NCBI GenBank assembly: GCA_028817905.1 | Contig: JAPPOR010000505.1 | Location: 1 to 33,416 of the forward strand | From: Myxococcales bacterium | Lineage (GTDB): Bacteria; Myxococcota_A; Polyangia; Polyangiales; JAFGIB01 | Length of the DNA stretch: 33,416 nt | Reading direction: 5' to 3' | Shown: in pieces, positions 22,967 through 31,867 of the stretch | Position numbering within the stretch: position 1 is the first letter of the stretch | How the letters are laid out: every line of letters starts with the position of its first letter | The notes under the pieces: model-generated | Told to the model about the DNA's origin: nothing | Seen by the model: the letters and a program-made list of their open reading frames with translations, nothing else | Database searches by the model: none | Position numbers and translations under genes: made by a program

Positions 22967-25110
22967 GGGGCACCTCGACCGGATTCGATCTCGAAGTTCC
23001 GGAGGTACGCCTCGTAGAGGCGAACTGGCTCGACGTGATCGGGAAGCTTCTGCGCGACGGACTCGAACAGGCGGTCTTCGTCCGTGACAATGTACGCAAT
23101 GGACAGTTCGTTCGCGGCAATGACTTTCTTCAAGAAGGCCTTAGTTCGGTCGAGGTTGGCCAGCACCCCGTAGGTATCGGCAACATCCCAGCCATCAGCA
23201 ATGCTCTCGATACGACGGCCGCGTGCGCCGGCTCGTAGCCAAAGCAGGGGTGCGATCTTCTTGAACTCGCGGTGCGAGGCGACCCGGAGCGGCGCCTCAT
23301 AGGTGAGGGTGAAGAACTCGACGTTCGCTTCAAGCCCCTCGGCGATCGGAAACTCGTCGGTGAACTTGTAGTCGCCCTTGACCGAAACACCTTCCGGAGT
23401 CTTGCCGGTCACGGCCGCTGCTATTCGCGGCTTCGTAATGTATTCGCAAATCCCACACGACTCCCAATCCGTGTCGCCCGGGCGAAAGCGCCTCTTTCGG
23501 AGCACTTGCTGTTCGTCCGCCGCAACCTCGTTGTTTGTCACGGATATGCATTGGCGGCGCCCCGTGTCCTGGCGATTCAAACGCATCACCGCGTGTGTGG
23601 TGGTGCCAGAACCGGCGAAGAAGTCGAGGATGACCGCTGCGGGCTTGTCCTTGAGAAAGAAGCGGAGCGAGTCTTCGACCGCGTAAAGGGACTTCGGGAA
23701 CGGGAAGCTGCGTTCCGGAACCAGGGCCCTTAACATGCTCGTTCCGTAGGCGCCAGCGTCGTGGGCCTTCTCGCGCCAGACGGTAGTTGGTCGCGAAACC
23801 TTGCCACCAGGCATTACCACGATCTTGGAACCATCGCTTCTTTCACCAGTGACCTTGTACCGACCAGACGTGATGTTCTTTGCGACGCCCCTGAGGTACT
23901 TGATCGTCCACGGCTGCTCTGCGTTCGTACCCGCAGTGACTCGGACAAACCCATCCCGGTCCGCCTGCCGGAGCGACGGAGCAGTCAACCCCCACACCAT
24001 TTCTGTCCCGTCGGCCTTTACGGGGTAAACCGCAGTACAGCCGTGGCGGTGCGGCTCAGTCCCTCGGTTGGCGCCCGGTGGCAGGGGTTCGCCGACCAAC
24101 TCGATGCGGCCCGAATCAGTACCAACGTAGATCGGGAAGAATTGATTCGGACGGCCGGAGGCTCGCGTGCTCGTCCGCTCGTCACGCCGCAGGTACTGCC
24201 ATCGAGCCTCGACAGCCTCGCCGGCTGCTCCGTCGTCTAGCGCGAGCTGCACTTGGCCGATGAACGCCACGAAGACGTACTCATCCACGCGGGAGAACTC
24301 GTTGGCTCGGCTCGTCCCTCGCGGACTTATCGTGATGCTGATCATTTGTACGCGCGCCGCGGGGAAGATCTGCTCGAGTAGTAGACCCAGGCGCAAGTAC
24401 TCCTTTTCGTCGACTGTGACGATCAGCACTGAATCATCCGGGTTCAGGAGTTCCCTTGCCAAGAGCAGGCGTCGCTCCATAAATGCAAGCCACTTCGAAT
24501 GGCGGTAGAGGTCGTCGGCCTCCACGTAGTTGTTGTTGTACTTCCAGTCCTTGGCGCCCGTGTTGTACGGGGGGTCGATGTAGATGGCGTCGACGCTGCC
24601 GCGATGCGTGAACAGCAACGTCTCCAGGGCGTGATAGTTCTCTGCGTTGATCACAGTGTGGAACGGCTTGTCACCACCGCGCGCCACTTTGCCGGTGGAG
24701 ACCAGGCCCGGGTAGATCGGGTCACGGAACTCGGCGACCACGACTAGGTCCTCAAGGGACGCCAACGTTGCGTTCCCGTCGGGCAAGCTTGCCTGCCCAT
24801 CGACATCTCCGGAACCAACCGCCGCGAGCGGCTCCAAGGTCGCCCGCCCTGTGGACCGATCGATGCCAACGACCCGCCACAGCTTCTCGTCCGACTTCTT
24901 GGGCGTCTGGCCTCGGGGCGGCAGAACGCGGACCTTGTCGCCCTTGCGGACCTTGCGCCCAGGCAGCTCGACTGCCTCCGGAACGTGACGCTCGAAATTT
25001 AGGCCGAAAGCGCGTCGCTCCGACAGGGCGTTCACCTCGCGTTCGAGATCACGGGCTAGTGCGGGTTCCCTGGCTCGAAGCTCGCGGAGTAGGTCACTTA
25101 TCCGGGACAC
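22963..25110 (-). CDS. Type III-like N6-adenine DNA methyltransferase (Mod)
   Basis: The 715-residue protein starts at ATG 25110 (MSRISDLLRELRAREPALAR). An N-terminal helical and beta region (1-130) precedes VINAENYHAL, then the catalytic DPPYNTG at 179-185. The target-recognition region spans about 255-460, and the S-adenosylmethionine-binding FAGSGTT is at 498-504. DPPY before FxGxG is the beta-class order of type III Mod proteins. The C-terminal 150 residues (EANVEFFTLTYEAPLRV onwards) form an extra domain also seen in large Mod homologues. Mod provides sequence recognition and protects host DNA; with the overlapping Res gene it forms the restriction complex. No frameshift or phase-variable repeat is seen. 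Confidence 0.93.
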   Translation of the reverse strand: MSRISDLLRELRAREPALARDLEREVNALSERRAFGLNFERHVPEAVELPGRKVRKGDKVRVLPPRGQTPKKSDEKLWRVVGIDRSTGRATLEPLAAVGSGDVDGQASLPDGNATLASLEDLVVVAEFRDPIYPGLVSTGKVARGGDKPFHTVINAENYHALETLLFTHRGSVDAIYIDPPYNTGAKDWKYNNNYVEADDLYRHSKWLAFMERRLLLARELLNPDDSVLIVTVDEKEYLRLGLLLEQIFPAARVQMISITISPRGTSRANEFSRVDEYVFVAFIGQVQLALDDGAAGEAVEARWQYLRRDERTSTRASGRPNQFFPIYVGTDSGRIELVGEPLPPGANRGTEPHRHGCTAVYPVKADGTEMVWGLTAPSLRQADRDGFVRVTAGTNAEQPWTIKYLRGVAKNITSGRYKVTGERSDGSKIVVMPGGKVSRPTTVWREKAHDAGAYGTSMLRALVPERSFPFPKSLYAVEDSLRFFLKDKPAAVILDFFAGSGTTTHAVMRLNRQDTGRRQCISVTNNEVAADEQQVLRKRRFRPGDTDWESCGICEYITKPRIAAAVTGKTPEGVSVKGDYKFTDEFPIAEGLEANVEFFTLTYEAPLRVASHREFKKIAPLLWLRAGARGRRIESIADGWDVADTYGVLANLDRTKAFLKKVIAANELSIAYIVTDEDRLFESVAQKLPDHVEPVRLYEAYLRNFEIESGRGAP

Positions 25111-25151
25111 GGATCCGGCACTCTACCGTATCGCCAGGATCTCATGGCTGC

Positions 25152-25164
25152 TAAAATGCAGTGG
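25152..25164 (+). promoter_or_regulatory. Possible -10 box for leaderless helicase-nuclease mRNA
   Basis: TAAAAT at 25152-25157 is 5 of 6 to the sigma70 -10 and is 6 nt before GTG 25164. No ribosome binding site is visible. Transcription from here would start at the start codon. The -35 is not convincing. The 50-bp gap also holds the mod promoter. Confidence 0.3.
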
Positions 25165-27932
25165 TGACGGCCTACACCGACGCGCAGGCGGAGGCGATCG
25201 CATGCCTCGACAGGCCCCTGCAGGTGATCGCCTGTGCAGGGTCCGGCAAGACTCAGGTCATCTCGCAGCGGATTGCGGGCATGCTGGCTCAGCCAGAGAC
25301 ATCGCCCGCAAACGTAATCGCATTCACATTTACCGAAAAGGCTGCTGCCGAGCTGAAGGAGCGCGTCCTGTCCATCGTGGCGCGCGAGCTGGGCGACGTC
25401 ACCGGGCTGGCGGAGATGTACATCGGCACGATGCACGGGTACTGCCTGGACCTGCTCCAGCGGCTCGTGCCCGACAAGTTCAAGTTCTCCGTGCTCACAG
25501 ACGTCACGGCGCAGTTGTTGGTGGACCGGTACAGTGGCCAGTCGGGGCTGACGAGTTGTCCCACCAGCGCGAGGCCAGGGGTGCTACGTCGCTACGTCAA
25601 CTCGAAGCTGTACCTGCAGGTACTTAGCGTGCTGCGGGAAGACAAGGTCGACTTCCGTCAGGTCGCGGCCGGTGTCATTGAGGCCTTCGAGAAGTACCGC
25701 ACGCTACTGCATGAGAAGTCCGTATTCGACTACACGGCGATCATCCGAAACGCGGTCGATTACCTGGAAGGTGACCCGTACGAAGACGACGATTTCGCCC
25801 GGGTCCAGGAACACGTCCGCGACGATATCCGCTACGTCGTGGTCGACGAGTACCAGGACGTAAATGCGCTACAAGAGCGCCTCATTCGGGGGCTGGTCAG
25901 CGCAGGAGCCAACCTGTGCGTCGTCGGCGACGACGACCAAACGATCTATCAGTGGCGCGGGAGCCAGGTGTCGAACATCGTCGCCTTCGCGAAGCGGTAC
26001 CCCAATGTTCAGCAGGTGACCCTCGACCAGAACTTCCGCTCAAGCCGGGGTGTTGTAGAAGTTGGCCGGTCCGTGGCCGAACGGATAGCCGCGAGCGATC
26101 GCCTTCCCAAGGCGATGGTCGCCTCCGGGCACCAGTCCTGGGAGCGAGGCGACCTGTTGGCTCTGACGTTCGACGACCCGACCGCAGAAGCAGCCTGGAT
26201 TGCAGACCGAATCGAACACCTACGGGGGATACCGTTCAGGGACCGCCCGGACGCCGAGCCTCGCGGACTGTCGTGGTCGGACTGCGCGGTTCTGTTTCGG
26301 TCCGTCGCCAAGGACTCGGAGCCGGTGGTCGATGAGCTGCGGCGTCGTGGGATCCCGTTCGTCGTGAAGGGACTGAACCGGCTCTTCGACAGTCCCGAGA
26401 TTCAGGCAGTTGTGGGCATCTTCCGCTTCATGGCCAGCGACATCGACGCCGCTTCATTGTTCGCACTCTGGGAGGTTGCCGAGCTGGTTCCGACCGGCGC
26501 GGACTGGACGAAGGCGATGACCGTTCTGGAGGTCGGGCGAGACTTCGACGCAAACAAGCGGCACGCTGTCTACAATATCCAACGCCTGTACCTGGACTTC
26601 CTTGAGGCGTTGGACATGCGCGAGGACACGTTGCCAGCCGATTCTGGTCGGGGTGAGCTCGTCTTCTACCAGCTCGGCAAGTTCAGCCAGGTGATCTCCG
26701 ACTACGAGCAGATCTACTTCACGGTGGCTCCTAAGTCGAAGTACAAGGGGTTTGCCAAGTGGCTTGAGCACCAGGCGCGGGACTACTACGCCGACGCAGA
26801 TGCCGACGTCGGCTACGCCGCCCCGGACGCCGTCACGATCGCGACGGTCCATCAGTCGAAGGGTCTACAGTGGCCGGTGGTGTTCCTACCTGCGCTGCGC
26901 AAAAACCGATTCCCGTCGCGCGTGATGGGTGGAGTTACGCTGCGCCACGTCATTCCGGATGAAGCGCTCGAAGAGCCCGATCGGTACCGTGGAACGGTCG
27001 AAGATGAGACGCGGCTGCTGTACGTGGCCGTCACTCGAGCGCAGAAGTACCTGTACGCCACGTTCGCCCCGGTAGAGACCAACAAGCAGCAGAAGAAGCG
27101 CTCACCCTTCTTCGACCACATCGCCGCCCAGCAGTGGGTCTCGACGGCTCCGGCGCCCATCGGCGGCGACCGGTTGGCGCCGCAGCCCCGTCAGGAGACT
27201 CCACAGGTCACCCTGTCGTTCTCTGAACTCAAGTACCTGTTCGAGTGCCCCTACCAGTTCAAGCTGCGCTTCCTGTACGGGTTCAACGCCCCCATTCAAG
27301 AGGCGCTCGGTTACGGAAAGGGACTCCACGACGCGCTGTCTGAGATCCACAAGCGCGCACTGGAGGGCGAGGTCGTCACCAAGGCTTCGGCAGCCGCGCT
27401 CATTGACCGGCATCTCAACGCACCCTTCGCCTATCCGGCCCTGTTTGACCAACTCCGAAAGGCTGGAATCAGGGCGATCGAGCGGTACTTCGACACCCAC
27501 GGCGACGAGATCGCCAACACGGAGTTCTCCGAGAAGCAGATTCAGGTCCATGTCGCCCCTGGCATCACCGTGGACGGCCGCATCGACTTGATTCGCCGGC
27601 TCGACACCGGCGAGGTCGCGATCGTCGACTTCAAGTCAAGCGAGCGCGCCCAGGCCGAGGATGTCACCCGCGATCAGCTACATGTCTACGCTGTCGGCTA
27701 CCACGAGCTGACCGGGCAGTCCGCCGACCTCATCGAGGTGCTGAATCTCGACGAGAAGGGCGAGACGACCCGCGAGGCGGTCGTCGCCCCCCTGCTGACT
27801 GCAGTCCGGGACAAGATCCGAACTGGCGGCGAAGGGCTGCGCAAGAACGAGCTTCCGCGGCTCGCAACGTGGGACAAGCACAAGTGCGGCTCATGCGACC
27901 TTGTTGCGCTTTGCCGTAAGCGGCCGCAATGA
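25161..27932 (+). CDS. UvrD/Rep-family helicase fused to a Cas4/AddB-like nuclease
   Basis: The 923-residue protein can start at tandem GTG codons 25161 or 25164. SF1A helicase motifs are complete: Q-motif region TDAQAEAI; Walker A ACAGSGKT (24-31); AFTFTEKAAAELKER; Walker B VVVDEYQD (to 233); GDDDQTIYQWRG (256-267); TIATVHQSKGLQWPVVFLPA; and RLLYVAVTRAQ. The C-terminal 230 residues carry a PD-(D/E)XK nuclease: FECPYQFKLRFLYGF, GRIDLIRR, VAIVDFKSS and Q-x-x-x-Y. C909-x2-C912-x5-C918, with the Cys in FECPYQF, matches the four-cysteine Fe-S cluster of AddB/Cas4 nucleases. It would unwind and degrade DNA ends. It is divergently transcribed from the mod-res operon and is probably part of the same defence locus, though a repair role is possible. 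Confidence 0.92.
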   Translation: MVTAYTDAQAEAIACLDRPLQVIACAGSGKTQVISQRIAGMLAQPETSPANVIAFTFTEKAAAELKERVLSIVARELGDVTGLAEMYIGTMHGYCLDLLQRLVPDKFKFSVLTDVTAQLLVDRYSGQSGLTSCPTSARPGVLRRYVNSKLYLQVLSVLREDKVDFRQVAAGVIEAFEKYRTLLHEKSVFDYTAIIRNAVDYLEGDPYEDDDFARVQEHVRDDIRYVVVDEYQDVNALQERLIRGLVSAGANLCVVGDDDQTIYQWRGSQVSNIVAFAKRYPNVQQVTLDQNFRSSRGVVEVGRSVAERIAASDRLPKAMVASGHQSWERGDLLALTFDDPTAEAAWIADRIEHLRGIPFRDRPDAEPRGLSWSDCAVLFRSVAKDSEPVVDELRRRGIPFVVKGLNRLFDSPEIQAVVGIFRFMASDIDAASLFALWEVAELVPTGADWTKAMTVLEVGRDFDANKRHAVYNIQRLYLDFLEALDMREDTLPADSGRGELVFYQLGKFSQVISDYEQIYFTVAPKSKYKGFAKWLEHQARDYYADADADVGYAAPDAVTIATVHQSKGLQWPVVFLPALRKNRFPSRVMGGVTLRHVIPDEALEEPDRYRGTVEDETRLLYVAVTRAQKYLYATFAPVETNKQQKKRSPFFDHIAAQQWVSTAPAPIGGDRLAPQPRQETPQVTLSFSELKYLFECPYQFKLRFLYGFNAPIQEALGYGKGLHDALSEIHKRALEGEVVTKASAAALIDRHLNAPFAYPALFDQLRKAGIRAIERYFDTHGDEIANTEFSEKQIQVHVAPGITVDGRIDLIRRLDTGEVAIVDFKSSERAQAEDVTRDQLHVYAVGYHELTGQSADLIEVLNLDEKGETTREAVVAPLLTAVRDKIRTGGEGLRKNELPRLATWDKHKCGSCDLVALCRKRPQ

Positions 27933-28009
27933 CCGCCAGCCTCGCGGCCCCACTTGAGGCCTTTCTAGTACCGCCTGGGCCGGCGATGGCTGGGTGGCGC
28001 CAAGCTGTC

Positions 28010-28938
28010 TCAAACCTCGACCTCGGTCACGATCGGCACGCCAACCTCGTTTGCCACCGGTGTCCAGACGTCGACGTCCGTCGCGTCGGTTTCGATCGAG
28101 ACGATGAGGGCGTAGCGGGCGCCCCGGGCGCCGCGGTCGCGGGTGGGCTGGTCCTTCCACCAGCCGCTGACGAGATAGATGCCCACCACGCCACGCTCGG
28201 CGAGATCGGCAGCGAAACCCTGCAGGTGGTCTGAGTGCACGGAACCGTGGTTGCGGGCCTGGGGGCCGGGTACCAGCCATCCGGGCCGTCGGCCTTGGGT
28301 TTGTCCTCATCCTCTTCCAGCGCCTGCTGGTTGAGCCGTTTGCGGAACTCGTCGAGCGACTCGGTGGGGCCTTTGACGTCGAAGCGGAGGCCGTGGGAGG
28401 CGTACCGGTGGCGCTTTGTCCAGCCACGCCGACCGGGGTTGGGCTCGATGAAGTAGGACAGCGTGACGCGCAGACGCACGGGCTGCTCCCCCAGGCTCTG
28501 AAGCACCTCGGTGGGCCAGGGCAGGTCGAAGAAGTGGATGTCACCCATGCTTCGCTTCTTCGGGTCCTTGCCGGGCACGAACGGCCGGATGGACCCCTGG
28601 GCGATCAACGTCAGGGAGTCACTGGCACTGCGGAGCGCCCGGGAGAGACGCGGGACCCCGAAGCCATATCGCCGAACGAGCATCTCCCGCTTTCGCTTGC
28701 CCCCCGCACCGCGAAGGTGGCCCTGCATGGCGCGCGTCCACTCGGCGGAGTGCACGATCAATCCACGGACGGTCTCCGGCCACAGCGGCGGGTACTGGGC
28801 CTTGATGATCGCCGCCATGCGCGCCGCTTGGGCCGTGGCCGCACTCGTTGCGTAGGTCAGCACGAACGGCTTCTGGGCCGGCTTGTAGTGCGTCGACAGG
28901 AGGCATAGGTCGGGGCACCAGCTGATCTCTGTATTTTC
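28010..28938 (-). pseudogene. C-terminal remnant of a subtilisin-like (S8) protease
   Basis: Starting immediately after and in frame with the TAG of the upstream gene, the frame reads WCPDLCLLSTHYKPAQKPFV then TYATSAATAQAARMAAIIKA; T-S-A-A-T is the S8 active-site serine region. The catalytic Asp and His segments are missing, so the first half of the gene is deleted. A second lesion lies near 28267-28269: after DGWYP the reading frame shifts, and the continuation (GPQARNHGSVHSDHLQG, later GIYLVSGWWKD and VPIVTEVEV) is found in another frame ending at 28010. One missing base after the Trp-Tyr codons explains this. Full-length relatives are often encoded beside an AAA ATPase; none is present here. 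Confidence 0.8.
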
Positions 28939-29442
28939 CTACGATGCCGTCACCATGCGTCTCAGCACTCGGTCGGCGGAATCCGTCTCCAGCACGGACA
29001 TGGGGGACTGGTTCAGCTTCATGTTGATCTCGGCGATGTCGGCGGCGCCGAGCCCGCCCGTGTACAGGACCATGTGGTCGAACATGTGCCTGTAGTCCAA
29101 CATCGACCCGACCACGCGCCGCTCATCGGTCGGCGCGTAGGCCTCGGGCTCGTAGACCCCGAATCGGTCGATCAGGGTCTCGGGCAACGCGAGCGACGCG
29201 AGGATGGTCCGGAACTCGAACCTGAACAGCCCGTGGAACTCGCGTAGCTCGGCCGCCGTGACTGCCGGCCGCACGAACGTCAGCAGCGTCGGGCGGTGCA
29301 CCCAGATCACGGCCTTCTTACCTTGCACGAAGAACAGGTCGGCGAACCACTCGTGCTCGGGGTTGTGCTGTTCGACGGGCTGCTTCGGGAGCTTGACCTT
29401 GAGCGCCGTGGACAGCTTCTTTGTGACTCGAAACAGCGGCAT
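28939..29442 (-). CDS. DUF6933-like small protein
   Basis: The 167-residue protein starts MPLFRVTKKLSTALKVKLPK, followed by EWFADLFFVQGKKAVIWVHR and PTLLTFVRPAV. The T-K-K-L start, W-(Y/F)-A-(N/D)-L strand, R-x-x-x-(L/I) strand and (R/E)-T-L-(F/L)-(S/T)-F strand fit the DUF6933 family, whose function is unknown. No signal or membrane segment. It ends at TAG 28939-28941, and the S8-protease remnant continues from there in the same frame with no gap. The upstream gene ends 51 bp away, so it is in an apparent operon with the ParB-like fusion. Confidence 0.8.
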   Translation of the reverse strand: MPLFRVTKKLSTALKVKLPKQPVEQHNPEHEWFADLFFVQGKKAVIWVHRPTLLTFVRPAVTAAELREFHGLFRFEFRTILASLALPETLIDRFGVYEPEAYAPTDERRVVGSMLDYRHMFDHMVLYTGGLGAADIAEINMKLNQSPMSVLETDSADRVLRRMVTAS

Positions 29443-29493
29443 CAGCTCTCCCCGCTCACCTGCCGGTCGCGGTACCGATTCCGACAGGCCGCC

Positions 29494-30003
29494 CTACTCC
29501 CCTTCATCGGGTTCCCGCACCTCGACGTCCGGCCGTACGTGCACCTCCTCGTCGAACACGAACTCGATGCGCATGCCCCAGCCCCCGAATGTGCCGATCA
29601 TCTTCACGAACTCACGTAGGGTGAAGTCGCGGTCGTCGATGGACACGACGGTCTCGTCGAGGTTGGGCTCGATCGCAGCGTCGGTCTCCACCACGCACCT
29701 CAGGACGTGCCCGCGCGGCACCCACTGGTCGCACTGGGCTTCATAGATGACCTGGGGTTTGCCCACCGGGATTTCAATTGCTGGAGCGTCCTGTGCGCGA
29801 ATGAACTCGTCGGTCGCCTCGATCCCGTCGTTCCATACCGCGAGGATGTCAGCGTCGGTCATGGTGGCGAGTTTGTCGCGGCCGATCGTGAAATGTGTCG
29901 TTCGGACCCGAGGATCTGCGTACTGGATGATCGCGGCGTCGCCGTCGCGAGTGATCTTGACCTGGTCGGGAGAGGCGACGTAGGGACGCTTGCGCTTCGG
30001 CAT
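29494..30003 (-). CDS. Unknown 169-residue protein (possible independent gene within a longer frame)
   Basis: From ATG 30003 the protein reads MPKRKRPYVASPDQVKITRD, then IIQYADPRVRTTHFTIGRDK, VPRGHVLRCVVETD, DFTLREFVKMIGTFGGWGMR and an acidic tail. It has the character of a complete small soluble alpha/beta protein. I know no function. Its frame is open upstream into a ParB-like protein without an intervening stop, but the 45 residues just before this Met look non-coding, and a weak AGG lies about 12 nt upstream. An independent start here is more likely than a genuine fusion. It is 51 bp upstream of the DUF6933-like gene. Confidence 0.7.
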   Translation of the reverse strand: MPKRKRPYVASPDQVKITRDGDAAIIQYADPRVRTTHFTIGRDKLATMTDADILAVWNDGIEATDEFIRAQDAPAIEIPVGKPQVIYEAQCDQWVPRGHVLRCVVETDAAIEPNLDETVVSIDDRDFTLREFVKMIGTFGGWGMRIEFVFDEEVHVRPDVEVREPDEGE

Positions 30004-31092
30004 GACGGGGCGGAGCCTACCAGAGATGCGATCGACATGCGGGGGCACTTCACAAGAGGCCGCAACGAACACGATCTGCGTCAGCCGGTGAAAATGCGGC
30101 GGCCATCGCAGGGAAGGGCAGGTGTTTCGAACGCGCCCAGGACGAACAGCGAGGCGCTCGTGAATCCTGGTCTGCATCGGTGGGGCCGCGTGGTATCCGG
30201 GAACCATGACCACAACCCGAGAGCCACACCCCGACGGGCCGCAGACCGGACAGGACGAGCTGCCTTCCAACGGCAAGATGTCGGCGATCATGCTCGGCTT
30301 CGCCGAGCCTCTGATCACCGCGATGGGTCCCTGCAGAAACTCGAATACAGCGAGCGCCCTGTCCCGGCGAGCTCGCTTCGCTGGCGACTCCGACTCGTGC
30401 TGGTGCGAAGGGCCCGGGTCGGTGGCGAGCGGACTCCCCCACCCCTCGCCAAATGTCTTGAGAAATTCGAGTGGGTCATCGTGCACCAGGTCGCAAGCGT
30501 CCACACGGGTCTCTAGCTGCACGGCACCCGGCTCTGCCTGACCAGGAGCTCCCGTTTCATCGCTCGGCTGATCGACCTCTGTTCCGCGCGCTGTCTGGTA
30601 GGCAGCCATCACCTCGCGCACGCGGTTTGCATTCACCTCTGCGACGTCCACGGGCTCGATGAGTGGCCGCTCGAGGGCTTTCTTGAACGCCCGACTTCCG
30701 CCGCTCCTGAACGCCTCCACCGCAGCCCTTCGGCGGTCGATGTCCGGTTCTCGGCAGAGGGCTAGCAAGGAGGATTGGGTGATCGCAAGCTTTGGCTGGT
30801 CGGCAAGCAACGCGCGAGTCCCCGCGTCAAGCTGCGCGATCCGTAGCAGCCGGTCCACGAAGCTCGGCGAACGATCGAGTCTCTCCGCCGCGACATGTAC
30901 AAAGGGCGCAACGCCGTGGGGGTTGAGCTTTCCGTGGCCGGTGCCGGTCTCGAGCTCGTACAACTCCTTCGCCTGGGTCAACAGGTCGGCAACGGGCAGC
31001 AACGCACGATACATCGCCCGGTGCACTCGCAGTTCGATCCGGTCAATCCGTCGCTTGGCTTCGTCGAGAAGTTCTTCTGAATCAGCGCGCAT
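29494..31092 (-). CDS. ParB/KorB-like DNA-binding protein reading in frame into the following gene
   Basis: From ATG 31092 (MRADSEELLDEAKRRIDRIE) the frame gives 532 residues. Residues about 25-160 show a ParB/KorB-like helical DNA-binding region: ALLPVADLLTQAKELYEL, AERLDRSPSFVDRLLRIAQL (helix-turn-helix), LADQPKLAITQSSLLALCRE and RRAAVEAFRSGG. A polar linker follows, then CPVCGPSGCG, a possible zinc-binding cluster. From about residue 315 to 360 the sequence looks like translated intergenic DNA before joining the 169-residue unit. No N-terminal ParB CTPase box is seen. It may regulate or segregate the element. The missing stop suggests a mutation or deletion fused two genes, or only the first 300 residues matter. 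Confidence 0.6.
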   Translation of the reverse strand: MRADSEELLDEAKRRIDRIELRVHRAMYRALLPVADLLTQAKELYELETGTGHGKLNPHGVAPFVHVAAERLDRSPSFVDRLLRIAQLDAGTRALLADQPKLAITQSSLLALCREPDIDRRRAAVEAFRSGGSRAFKKALERPLIEPVDVAEVNANRVREVMAAYQTARGTEVDQPSDETGAPGQAEPGAVQLETRVDACDLVHDDPLEFLKTFGEGWGSPLATDPGPSHQHESESPAKRARRDRALAVFEFLQGPIAVIRGSAKPSMIADILPLEGSSSCPVCGPSGCGSRVVVMVPGYHAAPPMQTRIHERLAVRPGRVRNTCPSLRWPPHFHRLTQIVFVAASCEVPPHVDRISGRLRPVMPKRKRPYVASPDQVKITRDGDAAIIQYADPRVRTTHFTIGRDKLATMTDADILAVWNDGIEATDEFIRAQDAPAIEIPVGKPQVIYEAQCDQWVPRGHVLRCVVETDAAIEPNLDETVVSIDDRDFTLREFVKMIGTFGGWGMRIEFVFDEEVHVRPDVEVREPDEGE

Positions 31093-31378
31093 AGCCCCGC
31101 ACCACGACCCAATGGTGAGGGACCAGAGCAAGAACGCTCCGAGCTGCGACCGACCCGGGCCAAGGTAATCGGCACCCATCAGCTCTTAGAACACGATGCA
31201 AGGACGACGGTCGCGGCGTCAAGGGCGAGGTCGCAAAGGCGTCAACTTTGACGGCTTTGGGCGATACTTGCGTGGTCGAGCTGCACGCCGGCCAGCTCAA
31301 CCGGGGAAATGCGCACGGCACAGGTGCCATGCGACTGATCGTCGATGTGCCGGTCGGGCGGCGTAAATACACCTGCAC

Positions 31379-31867
31379 CTATCGTTCTAGGCGTTCCTCC
31401 CACCCGTCCAGCGCGCGCTCGCATTCACGCATGAATTCCGCGGCGTTCGGGAGCACCTCTCCAGCCACGGCGCGCACACGGTCGATGAATGCTGCGTAAA
31501 TACATTGCAGGTCTTCGCTGTATGGGGGCTCTCGATCAACCCAAGCTTGCCGCCCTCCAGAACGATCGCGGCCATCTTCTTGAGCGCGTCGATCCGTCTG
31601 GATCGCTTCCTGTCGATCAGGTTGTGTTCTTCCCTGGTGTTCGTCGACGGCAACCTCGTGCCTGATTGAAGCGGCTTCGACAGCCAACGCGTGAACGGCG
31701 AGGAGCAGTACGTCTTCACCTCGGTCGCCACGCTCGATCGCCCCCACGAGGGCATCACCCTCGACATGCCTGCGCCGCGCCCGGTTGCACGCCTCGATGT
31801 ACTCGTCTTGGCTGGGAACGTCCGCAGGGGGCGTCCGGATTCGAGGCGGCCGGCCCGCCTTCGGCAC
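31379..31867 (-). pseudogene. Unknown protein gene with two compensating frameshifts
   Basis: The frame from ATG 31867 begins MPKAGRPPRIRTPPADVPSQ and stays protein-like to about VAVDEH. The middle (GRTQPDRQEAIQTDRRAQED) has poor codon use. In the neighbouring minus frame the same bases read EEHNLIDRKRSRRIDALKKM then AAIVLEGGKLGLIES, with GC-ending codons throughout. The first frame becomes protein-like again at SEDLQCIYAAFIDRVRAV. So one indel lies near 31630 and an opposite one near 31535. Either these are real mutations leaving a protein with about 30 altered residues, or two assembly errors. Function unknown; predicted soluble and helical. Confidence 0.6.

Noticed and set aside
23272-24240. 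Plus-strand frames opposite mod
   Set aside because: Shadows of the methyltransferase; no motifs.
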